Of a stretch of DNA of 64,000 bases, positions 24,028-32,825 are shown in pieces. This stretch comes from an uncultured Aquimarina sp. GTDB lineage: Bacteria; Bacteroidota; Bacteroidia; Flavobacteriales; Flavobacteriaceae. Positions within the stretch are counted from its first letter, which is position 1. Every line of letters starts with the position of its first letter. The position numbers and the translations under genes were made by a program. The DNA lies in NCBI GenBank assembly GCA_947503835.1, contig CANNFM010000015.1, forward strand, positions 1 to 64,000, read 5' to 3'. The notes under the pieces are model-generated. The model was given only the letters and a program-made list of their open reading frames with translations. It did not search any database and was not told the origin of the DNA.

Positions 24028-25167
24028 CTATTTTTTTACTGCAGAGCACCCTGCCATTGTTGTTATTTTAATTGCCTCGGTAGGTGGTAAACTTTCATTT
24101 CTATTTACTACTTCCTGTACTACATTTCTGGTTAATTCTTCGAATGCTTTTTCGATAGGAGTTGCCGTTTGCAAAGCTGCAGGCCTACCAACATCACCGG
24201 CTTCGCGAATACTTTGTACTAAAGGAATCTCACCCAAAAATGGAACTTCGATATCCTCTGCCAGGTTCTTGGCTCCTTCTTTCCCAAAGATATAGTATTT
24301 ATTATTAGGAAGCTCGTCTGGAGTAAAATACGCCATGTTTTCTATAATCCCCAAAACTGGCACATTAATACTATCCTGCTGAAACATCGCCACACCTTTT
24401 CTGGCATCTGCCAATGCCACATTTTGTGGAGTACTAACAACTACCGCTCCTGTAATTGGTAATGATTGCATAATAGACAAATGAATATCTCCTGTTCCCG
24501 GGGGTAAGTCAATCAACATAAAATCAAGTTCTCCCCAAGCGGCATCAAAGATCATTTGATTTAATGCTTTTGCAGCCATTGGCCCTCTCCAAACTACAGC
24601 TTGGTTAGGTTGTGTAAAAAACCCTATCGATAAAATCTTTACTCCATAATTTTCTATAGGTTTCATCTTTGATTTATCTCCAACCTTAACAGAAAGTGGT
24701 CTTTCTCTTTCTACATCAAACATTATCGGAGCCGATGGGCCATAAATATCTGCATCTAAAAGCCCCACCTTAAACCCCATTTTAGCCAATGTAACTGCTA
24801 CATTAGAAGTTACCGTAGATTTACCTACACCTCCCTTACCAGAAGCAACAGCTATAATATTAGATATCCCTGGAATAGCTTTTCCTTTGATTTCATTTTT
24901 CTGGGGTTGAACTACAGGTGCTTCAACCTTGATATTTACTTTTATCTTTGCCTTCTCATATACTTTTTCATGAATCACTTTCATCACATCTACTTCTGCA
25001 CGTTTACGTATATGTAATGCTGGTGTGGATAACACCAAATCTACAACGACCTCATCTCCAAAAGTAATTACATTTTTTACAGCACCACTCTCTACCATAT
25101 TCTTTCCTTCTCCGGCAACAGTAATCTCCTCTAGTGCTTTAAGTATCTCAGATTTTTCTAGCTTCAT
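24028..25167 (-). CDS. mrp: Mrp/ApbC-type Fe-S cluster carrier ATPase
   Basis: A 379-residue protein. The N-terminal MIP18/DUF59 domain (about 1-95) is followed by a deviant Walker A P-loop, ASGKGGVGKSTVTSN (about residues 108-122), and MLIDLPPGTGDIHLS. No CxxC pair of the classical type is seen near the C-terminus apart from the closing MAGCSAVKK. The family carries Fe-S clusters to target proteins. A palindromic operator overlaps the predicted transcription start. Confidence 0.92.
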   Translation of the reverse strand: MKLEKSEILKALEEITVAGEGKNMVESGAVKNVITFGDEVVVDLVLSTPALHIRKRAEVDVMKVIHEKVYEKAKIKVNIKVEAPVVQPQKNEIKGKAIPGISNIIAVASGKGGVGKSTVTSNVAVTLAKMGFKVGLLDADIYGPSAPIMFDVERERPLSVKVGDKSKMKPIENYGVKILSIGFFTQPNQAVVWRGPMAAKALNQMIFDAAWGELDFMLIDLPPGTGDIHLSIMQSLPITGAVVVSTPQNVALADARKGVAMFQQDSINVPVLGIIENMAYFTPDELPNNKYYIFGKEGAKNLAEDIEVPFLGEIPLVQSIREAGDVGRPAALQTATPIEKAFEELTRNVVQEVVNRNESLPPTEAIKITTMAGCSAVKK

Positions 25168-25190
25168 GCGTATTTTTTCTTTTTCTAACT

Positions 25191-25226
25191 AATCAATAAT
25201 CTAGATTGATTCTAAATGCAAAGATA
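25191..25226 (-). promoter_or_regulatory. mrp promoter with operator over the start site
   Basis: A perfect -7 element TATCTTTG (25226 down to 25219) predicts a start near 25212. The inverted repeat AATCAAT (25191-25197)/ATTGATT (25205-25211) begins right there, a position suited to repression. It may link the Fe-S genes to iron or cluster status, but no regulator is identified. Confidence 0.5.
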
Positions 25227-25350
25227 GGTCGAAAAGTTAAGATTATAAAGCTCTAAAATCGAAATGATTTATAACAGTATCGCTATTTGTAATATGTGAG
25301 TATTTGTAAATTTTTCAAAAATTAGGAAATAATAGGATATCTAAAGATTT

Positions 25351-25710
25351 CTATAACTCTTGCATAGGATCCCAAAACACCTTTTCAAAATTTTGTATTT
25401 GATTATCTACTACTTCTATCCCTTCACTTTCTAAAAGTTGTTGCATTAAATTGGTTCCTTGAAAATGGTGTTTCCCGGTTAAAATTCCTTTACGGTTAAC
25501 TACACGATGTGCAGGTACATCCTCGCGACCATCGCAAGCATTCATTGCCCAGCCTACCATACGAGCACTACGAGCAGCACCAAGGTATTTAGCAATTGAC
25601 CCATAAGAAGTAACCCTACCATGTGGAATCAATTTAGCTGCTTCATATACCCTCTCAAAAAAGTTTGTACCGGACTCTGATCCAGTATCTATTTTGTCCC
25701 TTATTCCCAT
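25351..25710 (-). CDS. Alkyltransferase-like (ATL) DNA-binding protein
   Basis: A 119-residue protein with the DNA-binding half of O6-alkylguanine alkyltransferases: IPHGRVTSYGSIAKYLGAAR, then RMVGWAMNACD and VPAHRVVNRKG. In active Ogt/MGMT the last motif is PCHR; here the acceptor cysteine is alanine. ATL proteins flip out alkylated guanine and hand the site to nucleotide excision repair without dealkylating it. The start overlaps the end of the LysE gene by 10 bp, so translation may be coupled. Confidence 0.88.
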   Translation of the reverse strand: MGIRDKIDTGSESGTNFFERVYEAAKLIPHGRVTSYGSIAKYLGAARSARMVGWAMNACDGREDVPAHRVVNRKGILTGKHHFQGTNLMQQLLESEGIEVVDNQIQNFEKVFWDPMQEL

Positions 25711-26330
25711 GTATAGATGATTCTTGCTAAAGTAATGATTACCAAAATCAGCATTAATATACCCATAAAATAATTAGTATACTTGGTGATCGATGTTGTC
25801 TTTTTTTCAATCTTCAGAAAGGAAAATACATAAAAATACAATGTAACAAACGTTCCTGTTCCTGCAGCTATAGCAAAGGCAGTAATTCGTATGGCATCAT
25901 ATTCTATTTTACCACTAACACTCATCCCCGCAGCTATCGCTACAAAATAGGGTATAGGTAATACATTAATGGCTGATATGATCATCCCCTTAAAAAAACT
26001 CCGGGTACCTCTGTTTCTATATACTTTAATCTTTGTTCCTCTTTGTTTCGCTTTAGCAAAAAAATAGATTGCCATTAGAAAAAAGATGACCGCTCCCGTA
26101 CGAAGTAGAATATTTTTAACAAATGGGTTAAAGAAAATATATTTAGCCAAAAGAATAGCAACAAGTGCCTGACATAAGACAACTATTGAAGCTCCTATTG
26201 CCACGAGAATTCCGTTTTTTTTACCTCTTTCGAGGCAAGTTCTAGCAACTGTCATATTTACCAATCCAGGAGGGATCACCCCTACTAGTGATGCAAAAAA
26301 AGTGACTAGAAATAGTTTAGTAGTTTCCAA
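25701..26330 (-). CDS. LysE-family exporter
   Basis: A 209-residue membrane protein with six predicted helices. The N-terminal FASLVGVIPPGLVNMTVAR holds the conserved G-xxPPG-style turn of LysE/RhtB amino-acid exporters, and AINVLPIPYFVAIAAGM marks the second repeat half. Substrate is unknown. It starts 14 bp after trmB and overlaps the ATL gene by 10 bp, which gives an operon trmB, lysE-like, ATL. Confidence 0.85.
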   Translation of the reverse strand: METTKLFLVTFFASLVGVIPPGLVNMTVARTCLERGKKNGILVAIGASIVVLCQALVAILLAKYIFFNPFVKNILLRTGAVIFFLMAIYFFAKAKQRGTKIKVYRNRGTRSFFKGMIISAINVLPIPYFVAIAAGMSVSGKIEYDAIRITAFAIAAGTGTFVTLYFYVFSFLKIEKKTTSITKYTNYFMGILMLILVIITLARIIYTWE

Positions 26331-26344
26331 AATTGTAGCGCCAA

Positions 26345-27019
26345 TTAAGAGATTTTAAACTGAATGTAAGTTATGGGTTTATTTTGTTCTAAATATTGTT
26401 TTTCATAAAAAGTTTGAATTGCGGTCACCACCTCTGGGGATCCTTCATTATGATAGACATTATGATTGGCATACAATACTTCATGACCTTCTCCATGCAA
26501 TAATCCTAAGGTGTATCCATGCATAAATTCACTATCTGTTTTGAGATGTACAATTCCGTCTGATTTAAGGATCTTTTTGTAGCGTTGTAAGAAAGTTGTA
26601 TTGGTCATTCTATGTTTTGTACGTTTATATTTTATTTGTGGATCAGGAAACGTAATCCAAATCTCATCAACCTCTCCTGTTTCAAAAATATGATCCACTA
26701 ACTCTATTTGCGTTCTAATAAAACCTACATTATTCATTTCTTCCTCGATCGCAGTTTTAGCACCCCGCCAAAAACGTGCTCCTTTAATATCAATTCCTAT
26801 AAAGTTTTTATCTGGATATTTCTCGGCAAGACCAACCGTATATTCTCCTTTACCACAGCCTAATTCGAGTACTATTGGGTTTTGATTTTTGAAGAATTTA
26901 TCATTCCATTTCCCTTTATATCCATGAGTATTATTAAGTACTTCCTCACGAGTAGGTTCTACTACGTTATCAAAGGTTTTATTCTCGTTAAATCGTTTTA
27001 ACTTATTCTTACTTCCCAC
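26345..27019 (-). CDS. trmB: tRNA (guanine46-N7)-methyltransferase
   Basis: A 224-residue cytosolic Rossmann methyltransferase. VLELGCGKGEYTVGLAEKYP is the AdoMet loop (about residues 50-69), FIGIDIKGARFWRG follows, and IWITFPDPQIKYKRTKHRMT is the TrmB signature. It methylates N7 of guanosine 46 in the tRNA variable loop. It is the promoter-proximal gene of the trmB operon. Confidence 0.95.
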   Translation of the reverse strand: MGSKNKLKRFNENKTFDNVVEPTREEVLNNTHGYKGKWNDKFFKNQNPIVLELGCGKGEYTVGLAEKYPDKNFIGIDIKGARFWRGAKTAIEEEMNNVGFIRTQIELVDHIFETGEVDEIWITFPDPQIKYKRTKHRMTNTTFLQRYKKILKSDGIVHLKTDSEFMHGYTLGLLHGEGHEVLYANHNVYHNEGSPEVVTAIQTFYEKQYLEQNKPITYIQFKIS

Positions 27020-27231
27020 TAATTCTCGATATTTCTTATTTACTAGTCTTCAGGATTACTATTGTGTTACATGAATTCTACATTTCTTTCTCAGAAAAGC
27101 AACTATCTCAACACTATACTTAAAGATAATTTTTTGGTAAAATTAAGGAAATATACGGACACAGAAATAGGATTAACTTTATTATTATGATGAAATAGCT
27201 AATCACTTTAACAACCTAAAAACTAGAACAT

Positions 27232-28287
27232 TTGGACAAAAAAGTACTTGTAGCGCCTCTTAATTGGGGATTAGGTCACGCAACTCGCTGTATACCTATC
27301 ATTAATGCTTTAATAAGTAAAGGGATTACACCTGTTATTGCTTCGGATGGAGCTGCGCTTTCTTTACTAAAAAAGGAGTACCCAGAATTACAAACAAAAG
27401 TACTTCCTTCTTATAACATTGAATATTCGAAAAAAGCCAGTAATTTTAAAATAAAAATGCTTTTAAACAGTCCAAAGATTGCACATGCGATTAGTGCAGA
27501 AAAAAAGGCCATAAAAAAACTTATTGAAGAGGAGGACTATTGCGGTATTATCTCGGATAATAGAATGGGTGTACGACACAAAAGTATTCCTTCGGTCTTT
27601 ATTACCCATCAACTTACTATTCTTAGCGGTAAAACAACTTCGTTTAGCACAAAACTGCATAATAAATACATTAAGAAGTTTGATGTATGCTGGGTACCTG
27701 ACATGGCAGATGAACCTAATTTAAGTGGTGAGTTAGGCCACCCTAAAAAAAGTAATATTCCCGTTACGTATTTAGGCCCCTTGAGTAGGTTTGAGCATCA
27801 AATTATACCTAAGCGATATGATATCATGGTATTACTTTCTGGACCAGAACCACAACGTACCTTATTAGAACAAAAATTGTTTCAGGAATTTGAACAAAGT
27901 GATAAAAAAATAGTGTTTGTAAGAGGTGTAATTGAGGATACACTCAAAACATATGTAAAGAACAATATTACAATTCATAATTATTTAATGGGAAAGGATT
28001 TAGAAAACGCTATAAACAGTAGTACTCTTATTATTTCAAGATCTGGTTACACCACTGTAATGGATCTTGCTAAGTTGAAGAAAAAAGCATTTTTTATTCC
28101 TACGCCGGGGCAATTTGAGCAAGAATATCTGGCGCAACGCTTAACGACTAATAAATTAGTACCCAGCTGCAATCAGAATGAGTTTACGTTAAAAAAAATA
28201 CAAAATTTAAATATGTATCGAGGATTAAGTAGTTTTAGTACTGATGTCGACTACGGGAAACTTTTTCACTTTTTCCAGCGTAAATGA
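27232..28287 (+). CDS. Glycosyltransferase of the GT-B type (MurG/GT28-like)
   Basis: A 351-residue protein. VLVAPLNWGLGHATRCIPII at the N-terminus is the glycine-rich acceptor loop, and the second half carries SSTLIISRSGYTTVMDLAKL and PGQFEQEYLAQRL, the UDP-sugar-binding motifs of the GT-B/GT28 fold. Acceptor unknown, possibly a lipid or envelope glycan. The start is TTG; no in-frame ATG lies close upstream. The last 63 bp overlap the 3' end of the convergent sensor kinase gene. Confidence 0.8.
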   Translation: MDKKVLVAPLNWGLGHATRCIPIINALISKGITPVIASDGAALSLLKKEYPELQTKVLPSYNIEYSKKASNFKIKMLLNSPKIAHAISAEKKAIKKLIEEEDYCGIISDNRMGVRHKSIPSVFITHQLTILSGKTTSFSTKLHNKYIKKFDVCWVPDMADEPNLSGELGHPKKSNIPVTYLGPLSRFEHQIIPKRYDIMVLLSGPEPQRTLLEQKLFQEFEQSDKKIVFVRGVIEDTLKTYVKNNITIHNYLMGKDLENAINSSTLIISRSGYTTVMDLAKLKKKAFFIPTPGQFEQEYLAQRLTTNKLVPSCNQNEFTLKKIQNLNMYRGLSSFSTDVDYGKLFHFFQRK

Positions 28288-29304
28288 AAATTCACTCCCA
28301 ACACGATAATCACTTTCAACATATATACGTTCATGATGCGCTTCGATGATATGTTTCACAATTGCTAACCCAAGACCAGAGCCTCCTTCTTTACGAGATC
28401 CACTTTTGTCTACGCGATAAAAACGTTCGAATAATCTTGGTATATGGGCTTGCGCAATACCTTCTCCATTATCGGTTACTCTAACGATTGTTTTATTACG
28501 GATTAAATCTTCGATACTTACTTCTGTGGTACCGTCTTCTTTTCCGTATTTGATAGAGTTTACAATCAGATTCGATAGCACTTGCTGTATGCGTTCTTTA
28601 TCGGCATGCACTAGTATAGGTTCTGCATAATTCATATCAAACGTAAGTGCAATGTTTTTCTTGGCTGCTTTCATTTCAAAAAGATCAAATACACTTTGCA
28701 CCAATTCTACAATGTCAAAATTAGTATAGTTAAGATTAAGATCACCAACCTCTAATTTAGTGATCATATCAAGATCATTTACAATATAAATCAATCGTTC
28801 TACCCCTTTATTGGCACGATTAAGGTATTTGTCTAAAATTACTGGGTCTTTCATTGCACCATCCAAAAGGGTAAGAATGTACCCTTGTACAGTAAATAGG
28901 GGGGTTTTTAGCTCATGAGACACATTACCCATAAACTCTTTACGATAATCTTCTCTAATTTTTAAGGTTTCTATCTCTGTTTTTCGTTGTTGCGCGAATT
29001 TCTCAACTTCTTTGATCAGAGTTCTCATATCTGTGGTTACAGGTGTATCTTCGACGGTATTTACATCCAGCATTTCGATATCATCATAGATTTTACGTAC
29101 TCTACGGTAGATGAACCGCTCTACTCTATACTGAATAATGCAAAAACAAATTGTATAGCATACCAGTGCAAAACCCATTATAAATAATAGGTCAAGAATT
29201 GATTGGAAGTATAAAAAAACGCCCAAGGCGAGCGTTAATACTATAGTAATATATAAAGACGACAAGTATGCAAACCTGTACGACTTTTTAAAGTTTTCTG
29301 CCAT
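28225..29304 (-). CDS. PhoR-like sensor histidine kinase
   Basis: A 359-residue kinase with two membrane helices near residues 12-33 and 36-56 and a very short periplasmic turn. Residues of about 125-190 are the dimerisation domain (VSHELKTPLFTVQGY, with the phosphorylated histidine) and 235-345 the ATPase domain (VTDNGEGIAQ and GSGLGLAIVKHI). It has no PAS or HAMP domain evident. With the response regulator 163 bp upstream it resembles PhoR/PhoB; a phosphate role is supported by the neighbouring genes and promoter boxes. Confidence 0.85.
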   Translation of the reverse strand: MAENFKKSYRFAYLSSLYITIVLTLALGVFLYFQSILDLLFIMGFALVCYTICFCIIQYRVERFIYRRVRKIYDDIEMLDVNTVEDTPVTTDMRTLIKEVEKFAQQRKTEIETLKIREDYRKEFMGNVSHELKTPLFTVQGYILTLLDGAMKDPVILDKYLNRANKGVERLIYIVNDLDMITKLEVGDLNLNYTNFDIVELVQSVFDLFEMKAAKKNIALTFDMNYAEPILVHADKERIQQVLSNLIVNSIKYGKEDGTTEVSIEDLIRNKTIVRVTDNGEGIAQAHIPRLFERFYRVDKSGSRKEGGSGLGLAIVKHIIEAHHERIYVESDYRVGSEFSFTLEKVKKFPVVDISTKTT

Positions 29305-29342
29305 TGAACTCTTCTTGAGTTTTAATGTTTAAGCGAAAAGAT

Positions 29343-29466
29343 AATACTTTCGTACGCTAATAAAGTATTTTCTGAGCAACATAGCCTTAGTTACGTGGGG
29401 ATAAAAATACGAAATTAAGGGCAGAATGATAATTTTGTAGCAAATAGGAAAACTCTAGGAGAGTTT
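29343..29466. other. Intergenic hairpins between response regulator and kinase
   Basis: AAACTCT (29450-29456)/AGAGTTT (29460-29466) abuts the response regulator stop codon and may be a weak terminator. AATACTTT (29343-29350)/AAAGTATT (29362-29369) lies in the kinase leader. Both are seen directly; function unproven. Confidence 0.35.
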
Positions 29467-29467
29467 A

Positions 29468-30151
29468 CTATACTACGAACTTATATCCTACTCCTTTAAT
29501 AGTTTTAAAACTATTGTCACCGATTTTTTCTCTTAATTTTCTGATATGCACATCAATAGTACGACCTCCTACGATGACCTCATTACCCCATACCTTATCA
29601 AGGATATCTTCTCGCTTGAATACCTTGCCAGGCTTAGAGGCTAATAGGGATAATAATTCAAACTCTTTTCTAGGTAATACGATTTCTTTTTTGTCTTTAA
29701 TAATCTTATACTCATCGCGATTGATCACCAAATTACCAATCTTCACTACATTATCAGAAGATTCTTCTTCTTTAAGTCTGCGAAGCAAAGCTTTTACCTT
29801 ACTAACCAAGACTTTGGGACGAATAGGTTTGGTTATATAATCATCTGCTCCGGCATCAAATCCAGCAACTTGAGAATAATCTTCTCCTCTAGCAGTAAGA
29901 AATGTAATGATGGTGTTTTGTAAATCAGGTAGTTTACGAATTTGCTCACAGGCCTCGATACCATCCATTTCGGGCATCATTACATCAAGAATAATAAGAT
30001 GCGGGTTTTTCTTTTTGGCAATTTTTACCGCTTCCACTCCATTTTCAGCAGTGAGTACGTTATATCCTTCTGCTGTAAGATTATAGCCAACGATTTCCAA
30101 AATATCTGGCTCATCATCTACTAGTAGTATAGTAATATCCTTTTTGTTCAT
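29468..30151 (-). CDS. PhoB-like response regulator (OmpR family)
   Basis: A 227-residue regulator. The receiver has LIILDVMMPEMDGIEAC with the phosphorylated aspartate (about residue 55), a threonine in FLTARGED and the lysine in DYITKPIRP. The winged-helix domain of OmpR/PhoB type runs from about 132 to 227 (LPRKEFELLSLLASKPGKVF, VGGRTIDVHIRKLREKIG). It precedes the kinase gene. TAACA boxes with 11-bp period at 30225-30273 suggest autoregulation. Confidence 0.9.
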   Translation of the reverse strand: MNKKDITILLVDDEPDILEIVGYNLTAEGYNVLTAENGVEAVKIAKKKNPHLIILDVMMPEMDGIEACEQIRKLPDLQNTIITFLTARGEDYSQVAGFDAGADDYITKPIRPKVLVSKVKALLRRLKEEESSDNVVKIGNLVINRDEYKIIKDKKEIVLPRKEFELLSLLASKPGKVFKREDILDKVWGNEVIVGGRTIDVHIRKLREKIGDNSFKTIKGVGYKFVV

Positions 30152-30224
30152 TGTATTATAACATTGAATAATATAGGTTAAATATACTACTTAATACGAA
30201 GTATACATACTTACATACACTTGG

Positions 30225-30273
30225 TAACAATAAACTAACATTAAATATATCTGATGATAACATTTACTTAACC
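30225..30273. promoter_or_regulatory. Pho-box-like array upstream of the response regulator
   Basis: TAACA occurs at 30225, 30236 and 30258 and TAACC at 30269 on the + strand. Steps are 11, 22 and 11 bp, so all are in one helical phase with one slot (30247) degenerate. The repeat is opposite in direction to the regulator gene, unlike the PiT, porin and TonB-receptor promoters, which would fit negative or non-standard control. Confidence 0.5.
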
Positions 30274-30301
30274 TAACTCAATCTCAATGTTATAATTCAA
30301 G

Positions 30302-30334
30302 AAAAAAGGCTGAATAGTAAACTAATCAGCCTTT
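30302..30334 (-). terminator. PiT gene terminator
   Basis: AAAGGCTGA (30305-30313) pairs with TCAGCCTTT (30326-30334). On the - strand the stem is followed by a T-run, 24 bp after the transporter stop codon. Confidence 0.8.
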
Positions 30335-30357
30335 ATATAATTTATATCAATACTATT

Positions 30358-32745
30358 TTATTGATGGTCCTTATACGTAGTTAACAAGTTCATTGTTGCA
30401 GTAATAAGATCCTTGGTTTCTAATAATAAACCAAAATATAAGGTAGTATTTTTAGGACTACTTTCTTCGGTTCTGGTTCGGGCAACTTGTTTGTCAATTT
30501 TTTGATTTACTTTATTGAATAATTCTTGTTTTTCATCGATAATTGTATCAATACGGTCAAATTCTCTATCACTAAAAGCTTTCTTAATTTTTCCAAACAA
30601 CTCATTCAATTGCTCTTCGATTTCTTTTAAATCTTTGATCTGATTAAATCTGAGTTTTTTATGATTATTATTTACGTGTTTGTGACTTGCCTTAGAAATA
30701 TATTCTATAGACTGAGACATATCCTGCAAGTATCCTAAAATATTAATATAAAAATTACTTGCGCCTATACTGGATTCATCTAAATTTTTGATGAAATAGA
30801 AGATATTATCTCTTAGATCCTCAACTTCAGAATCTAATTTGGCGATTCCTTTCTTATTTTTCTTTAAGGCAGGTAAATCGTATTTTACAAGGCTTTCGAT
30901 AGTGCTGGAATAAATTTTATTTCCTCTATTTACAAAGGATTTGATATTATCAGCACTCTCTTCGATAACTCCTTGAATAGAGCTGCTTTCAGAACTTTTA
31001 AGACTATCTTCTGCTTTCTCTGCCTTTACTCTTTTTCTATAGCTTATGGTATTTCTTGCTAAAAGTAATATTGCTACAAGTAAAAGTACCGCAATCATTA
31101 CAGGGCCACCAAGGTTAATCAAAAATGCCACCGCAGCTGCTGCAATAAAGGCGCTTATTGCTGTAAAGAACCAACCGCCTATAACATTTAATACTCCTGC
31201 TACACGGTATACGGCACTCTCTGTTCCCCAAGCTCTATCTGCTAATGAAGTACCCATCGCTACCATAAAAGTTACATAGGTAGTTGACAAGGGTAATCCC
31301 ATTGAGGTTGCAATAGAAATCAAAACTCCAGCTACCATAAGATTTACAGCTGCTCTTACCATATCAAAAGCAGGTATCTCATACGTTTTATCTTTTGACA
31401 ATTCTATAACAGGTTTAGCAAATTGTTTTTCTATGAAATTCATTGCAGGTTTTGGAGTAATCGCAGCAAGTCCTTGTGATATCAATACAGTACCTCTAAC
31501 AATACCTCTTGATAAAAAGTTTGGGTTAAAACGTTCTTTAGCTTCCCCTTCTCTAGAAAGATTAATTTCAGTTTCAGCAACATATCTGGCCTTTTTAGAG
31601 AACCACAATGTCAATACCATTATTAATCCAGCAGCAAACAACAATAAAGTTGGTGTATCAACTTTTTTGGCTAGAATATCCATAGAAAATTCTGCTGCAG
31701 GAACACCAGAAGCTACCCAAGCCTCATAGGACTGCCAACCAGCGATAGGCACTCCAATAAAGTTTACTAAATCATTACCTGAAAAAGCTAATGCTAATCC
31801 AAATGTTCCTACAATAATAATTAACTTATAAATATTTACTTTAAAGAAATTAATAATTACATAAGATAATATTGACCAAAAGACAAAACCAGCAGCTACA
31901 ATCTGTAATACATAGGTTTCTAAAAATCCTCTAAGAGTCATTTTAATAATCCCTTTATCTCCATCAATTTTAAAAAGGTTTTTTTGGTCCTTTGCCAATT
32001 CTTTTACACTCTCATAGGTGCTTCCAAAGTAGTTATTTGCCCAATCTAATAATCCTTCTGCACCTCCATTATACACAACATCAACTATTGCTTTGGCATA
32101 ATTGGTCCCTTTGATACCTTTCATGAAAATGAAATACAAAAGTGCCGTCAATGCAATTCCTCCAAATAAGGCTCCAACCCATTTGGCTTTCTTTTCAAAA
32201 TTATATGATAACAGTAAACGGGTAATAAATTGTACAATGGCTCCGACCGAAAATGCTATTACTACGGATAGTAAAATACCACTAATAATTTTTTTCGCGG
32301 TTTTAGTATTGATATAGTTTTCTAAATCAGCAAAAGTTTGTCCCTGATCTGCTCCAATTTTAATTAAAGCAATACACACTGCGGCTCCCAAAAGATTAAA
32401 TACAATAGATACCGTTGTAGAAGTTGGCATCCCTAATGTATTGAAAAAATCAAGGAGGAGTATATCTGTAATCATCACTGCCATAAAGATGATCATGATC
32501 TCGTCAAAATAGAATTCACCAGGATTAAATATACCTTTTCGGGCTACTTCCATTAATCCACTAGAAAAAATAGCTCCAGCTGCAATACCTACACTGGCAA
32601 CAATCATAATGGTTCTAAAAGACACCGCTTTAGATCCAATCGCAGAGTTCAAGAAGTTCACTGCATCATTACTAACTCCCACTACAAGGTCTGCAATTGC
32701 TAAAACTGCAAGTGCAACAACCATTAATAAATAAATATTATCCAT
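30358..32745 (-). CDS. PiT-family phosphate transporter with PhoU-like tail
   Basis: A 795-residue inner-membrane protein. The PiT hallmarks are AIADLVVGVSNDAVNFLNSAI near the start and GNDLVNFIGVPIAGW in the second half, with about 12 membrane helices up to residue 570. Residues of about 590-795 are a cytosolic helical domain (YSSTIESLVKYDLPALKKNK, LRDNIFYFIKNLDESS) like PhoU/DUF47, which in other phyla is a separate regulator. It uses the H+ or Na+ gradient to import phosphate. A TAACA pair with 11-bp spacing precedes it. Confidence 0.92.
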   Translation of the reverse strand: MDNIYLLMVVALAVLAIADLVVGVSNDAVNFLNSAIGSKAVSFRTIMIVASVGIAAGAIFSSGLMEVARKGIFNPGEFYFDEIMIIFMAVMITDILLLDFFNTLGMPTSTTVSIVFNLLGAAVCIALIKIGADQGQTFADLENYINTKTAKKIISGILLSVVIAFSVGAIVQFITRLLLSYNFEKKAKWVGALFGGIALTALLYFIFMKGIKGTNYAKAIVDVVYNGGAEGLLDWANNYFGSTYESVKELAKDQKNLFKIDGDKGIIKMTLRGFLETYVLQIVAAGFVFWSILSYVIINFFKVNIYKLIIIVGTFGLALAFSGNDLVNFIGVPIAGWQSYEAWVASGVPAAEFSMDILAKKVDTPTLLLFAAGLIMVLTLWFSKKARYVAETEINLSREGEAKERFNPNFLSRGIVRGTVLISQGLAAITPKPAMNFIEKQFAKPVIELSKDKTYEIPAFDMVRAAVNLMVAGVLISIATSMGLPLSTTYVTFMVAMGTSLADRAWGTESAVYRVAGVLNVIGGWFFTAISAFIAAAAVAFLINLGGPVMIAVLLLVAILLLARNTISYRKRVKAEKAEDSLKSSESSSIQGVIEESADNIKSFVNRGNKIYSSTIESLVKYDLPALKKNKKGIAKLDSEVEDLRDNIFYFIKNLDESSIGASNFYINILGYLQDMSQSIEYISKASHKHVNNNHKKLRFNQIKDLKEIEEQLNELFGKIKKAFSDREFDRIDTIIDEKQELFNKVNQKIDKQVARTRTEESSPKNTTLYFGLLLETKDLITATMNLLTTYKDHQ

Positions 32746-32765
32746 TACATTTTTTGTTTAAAGTG

Positions 32766-32810
32766 CAAATATTATAATCAATTCCCAGCTTAATGTTATC
32801 AAACTGTTAT
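32766..32810 (-). promoter_or_regulatory. Pho-box pair and promoter of the PiT gene
   Basis: In gene direction TAACA reads from 32798 and a second copy from 32809, 11 bp apart (on the + strand ATGTTA at 32793-32798 and CTGTTAT at 32804-32810). The -7-like box AATATTTG starts at 32773, 25 bp past the first T of the nearer copy. That is 11 bp more than in the porin and TonB-receptor promoters, one DNA turn. Confidence 0.6.
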
Positions 32811-32825
32811 GTATTCATCTAATGT

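Noticed and set aside
29379..29392. CATAGCCTTAGTTA similar to the centre of the MITE-like element
   Set aside because: Only about 13 bp match and no arms are present; chance is sufficient.
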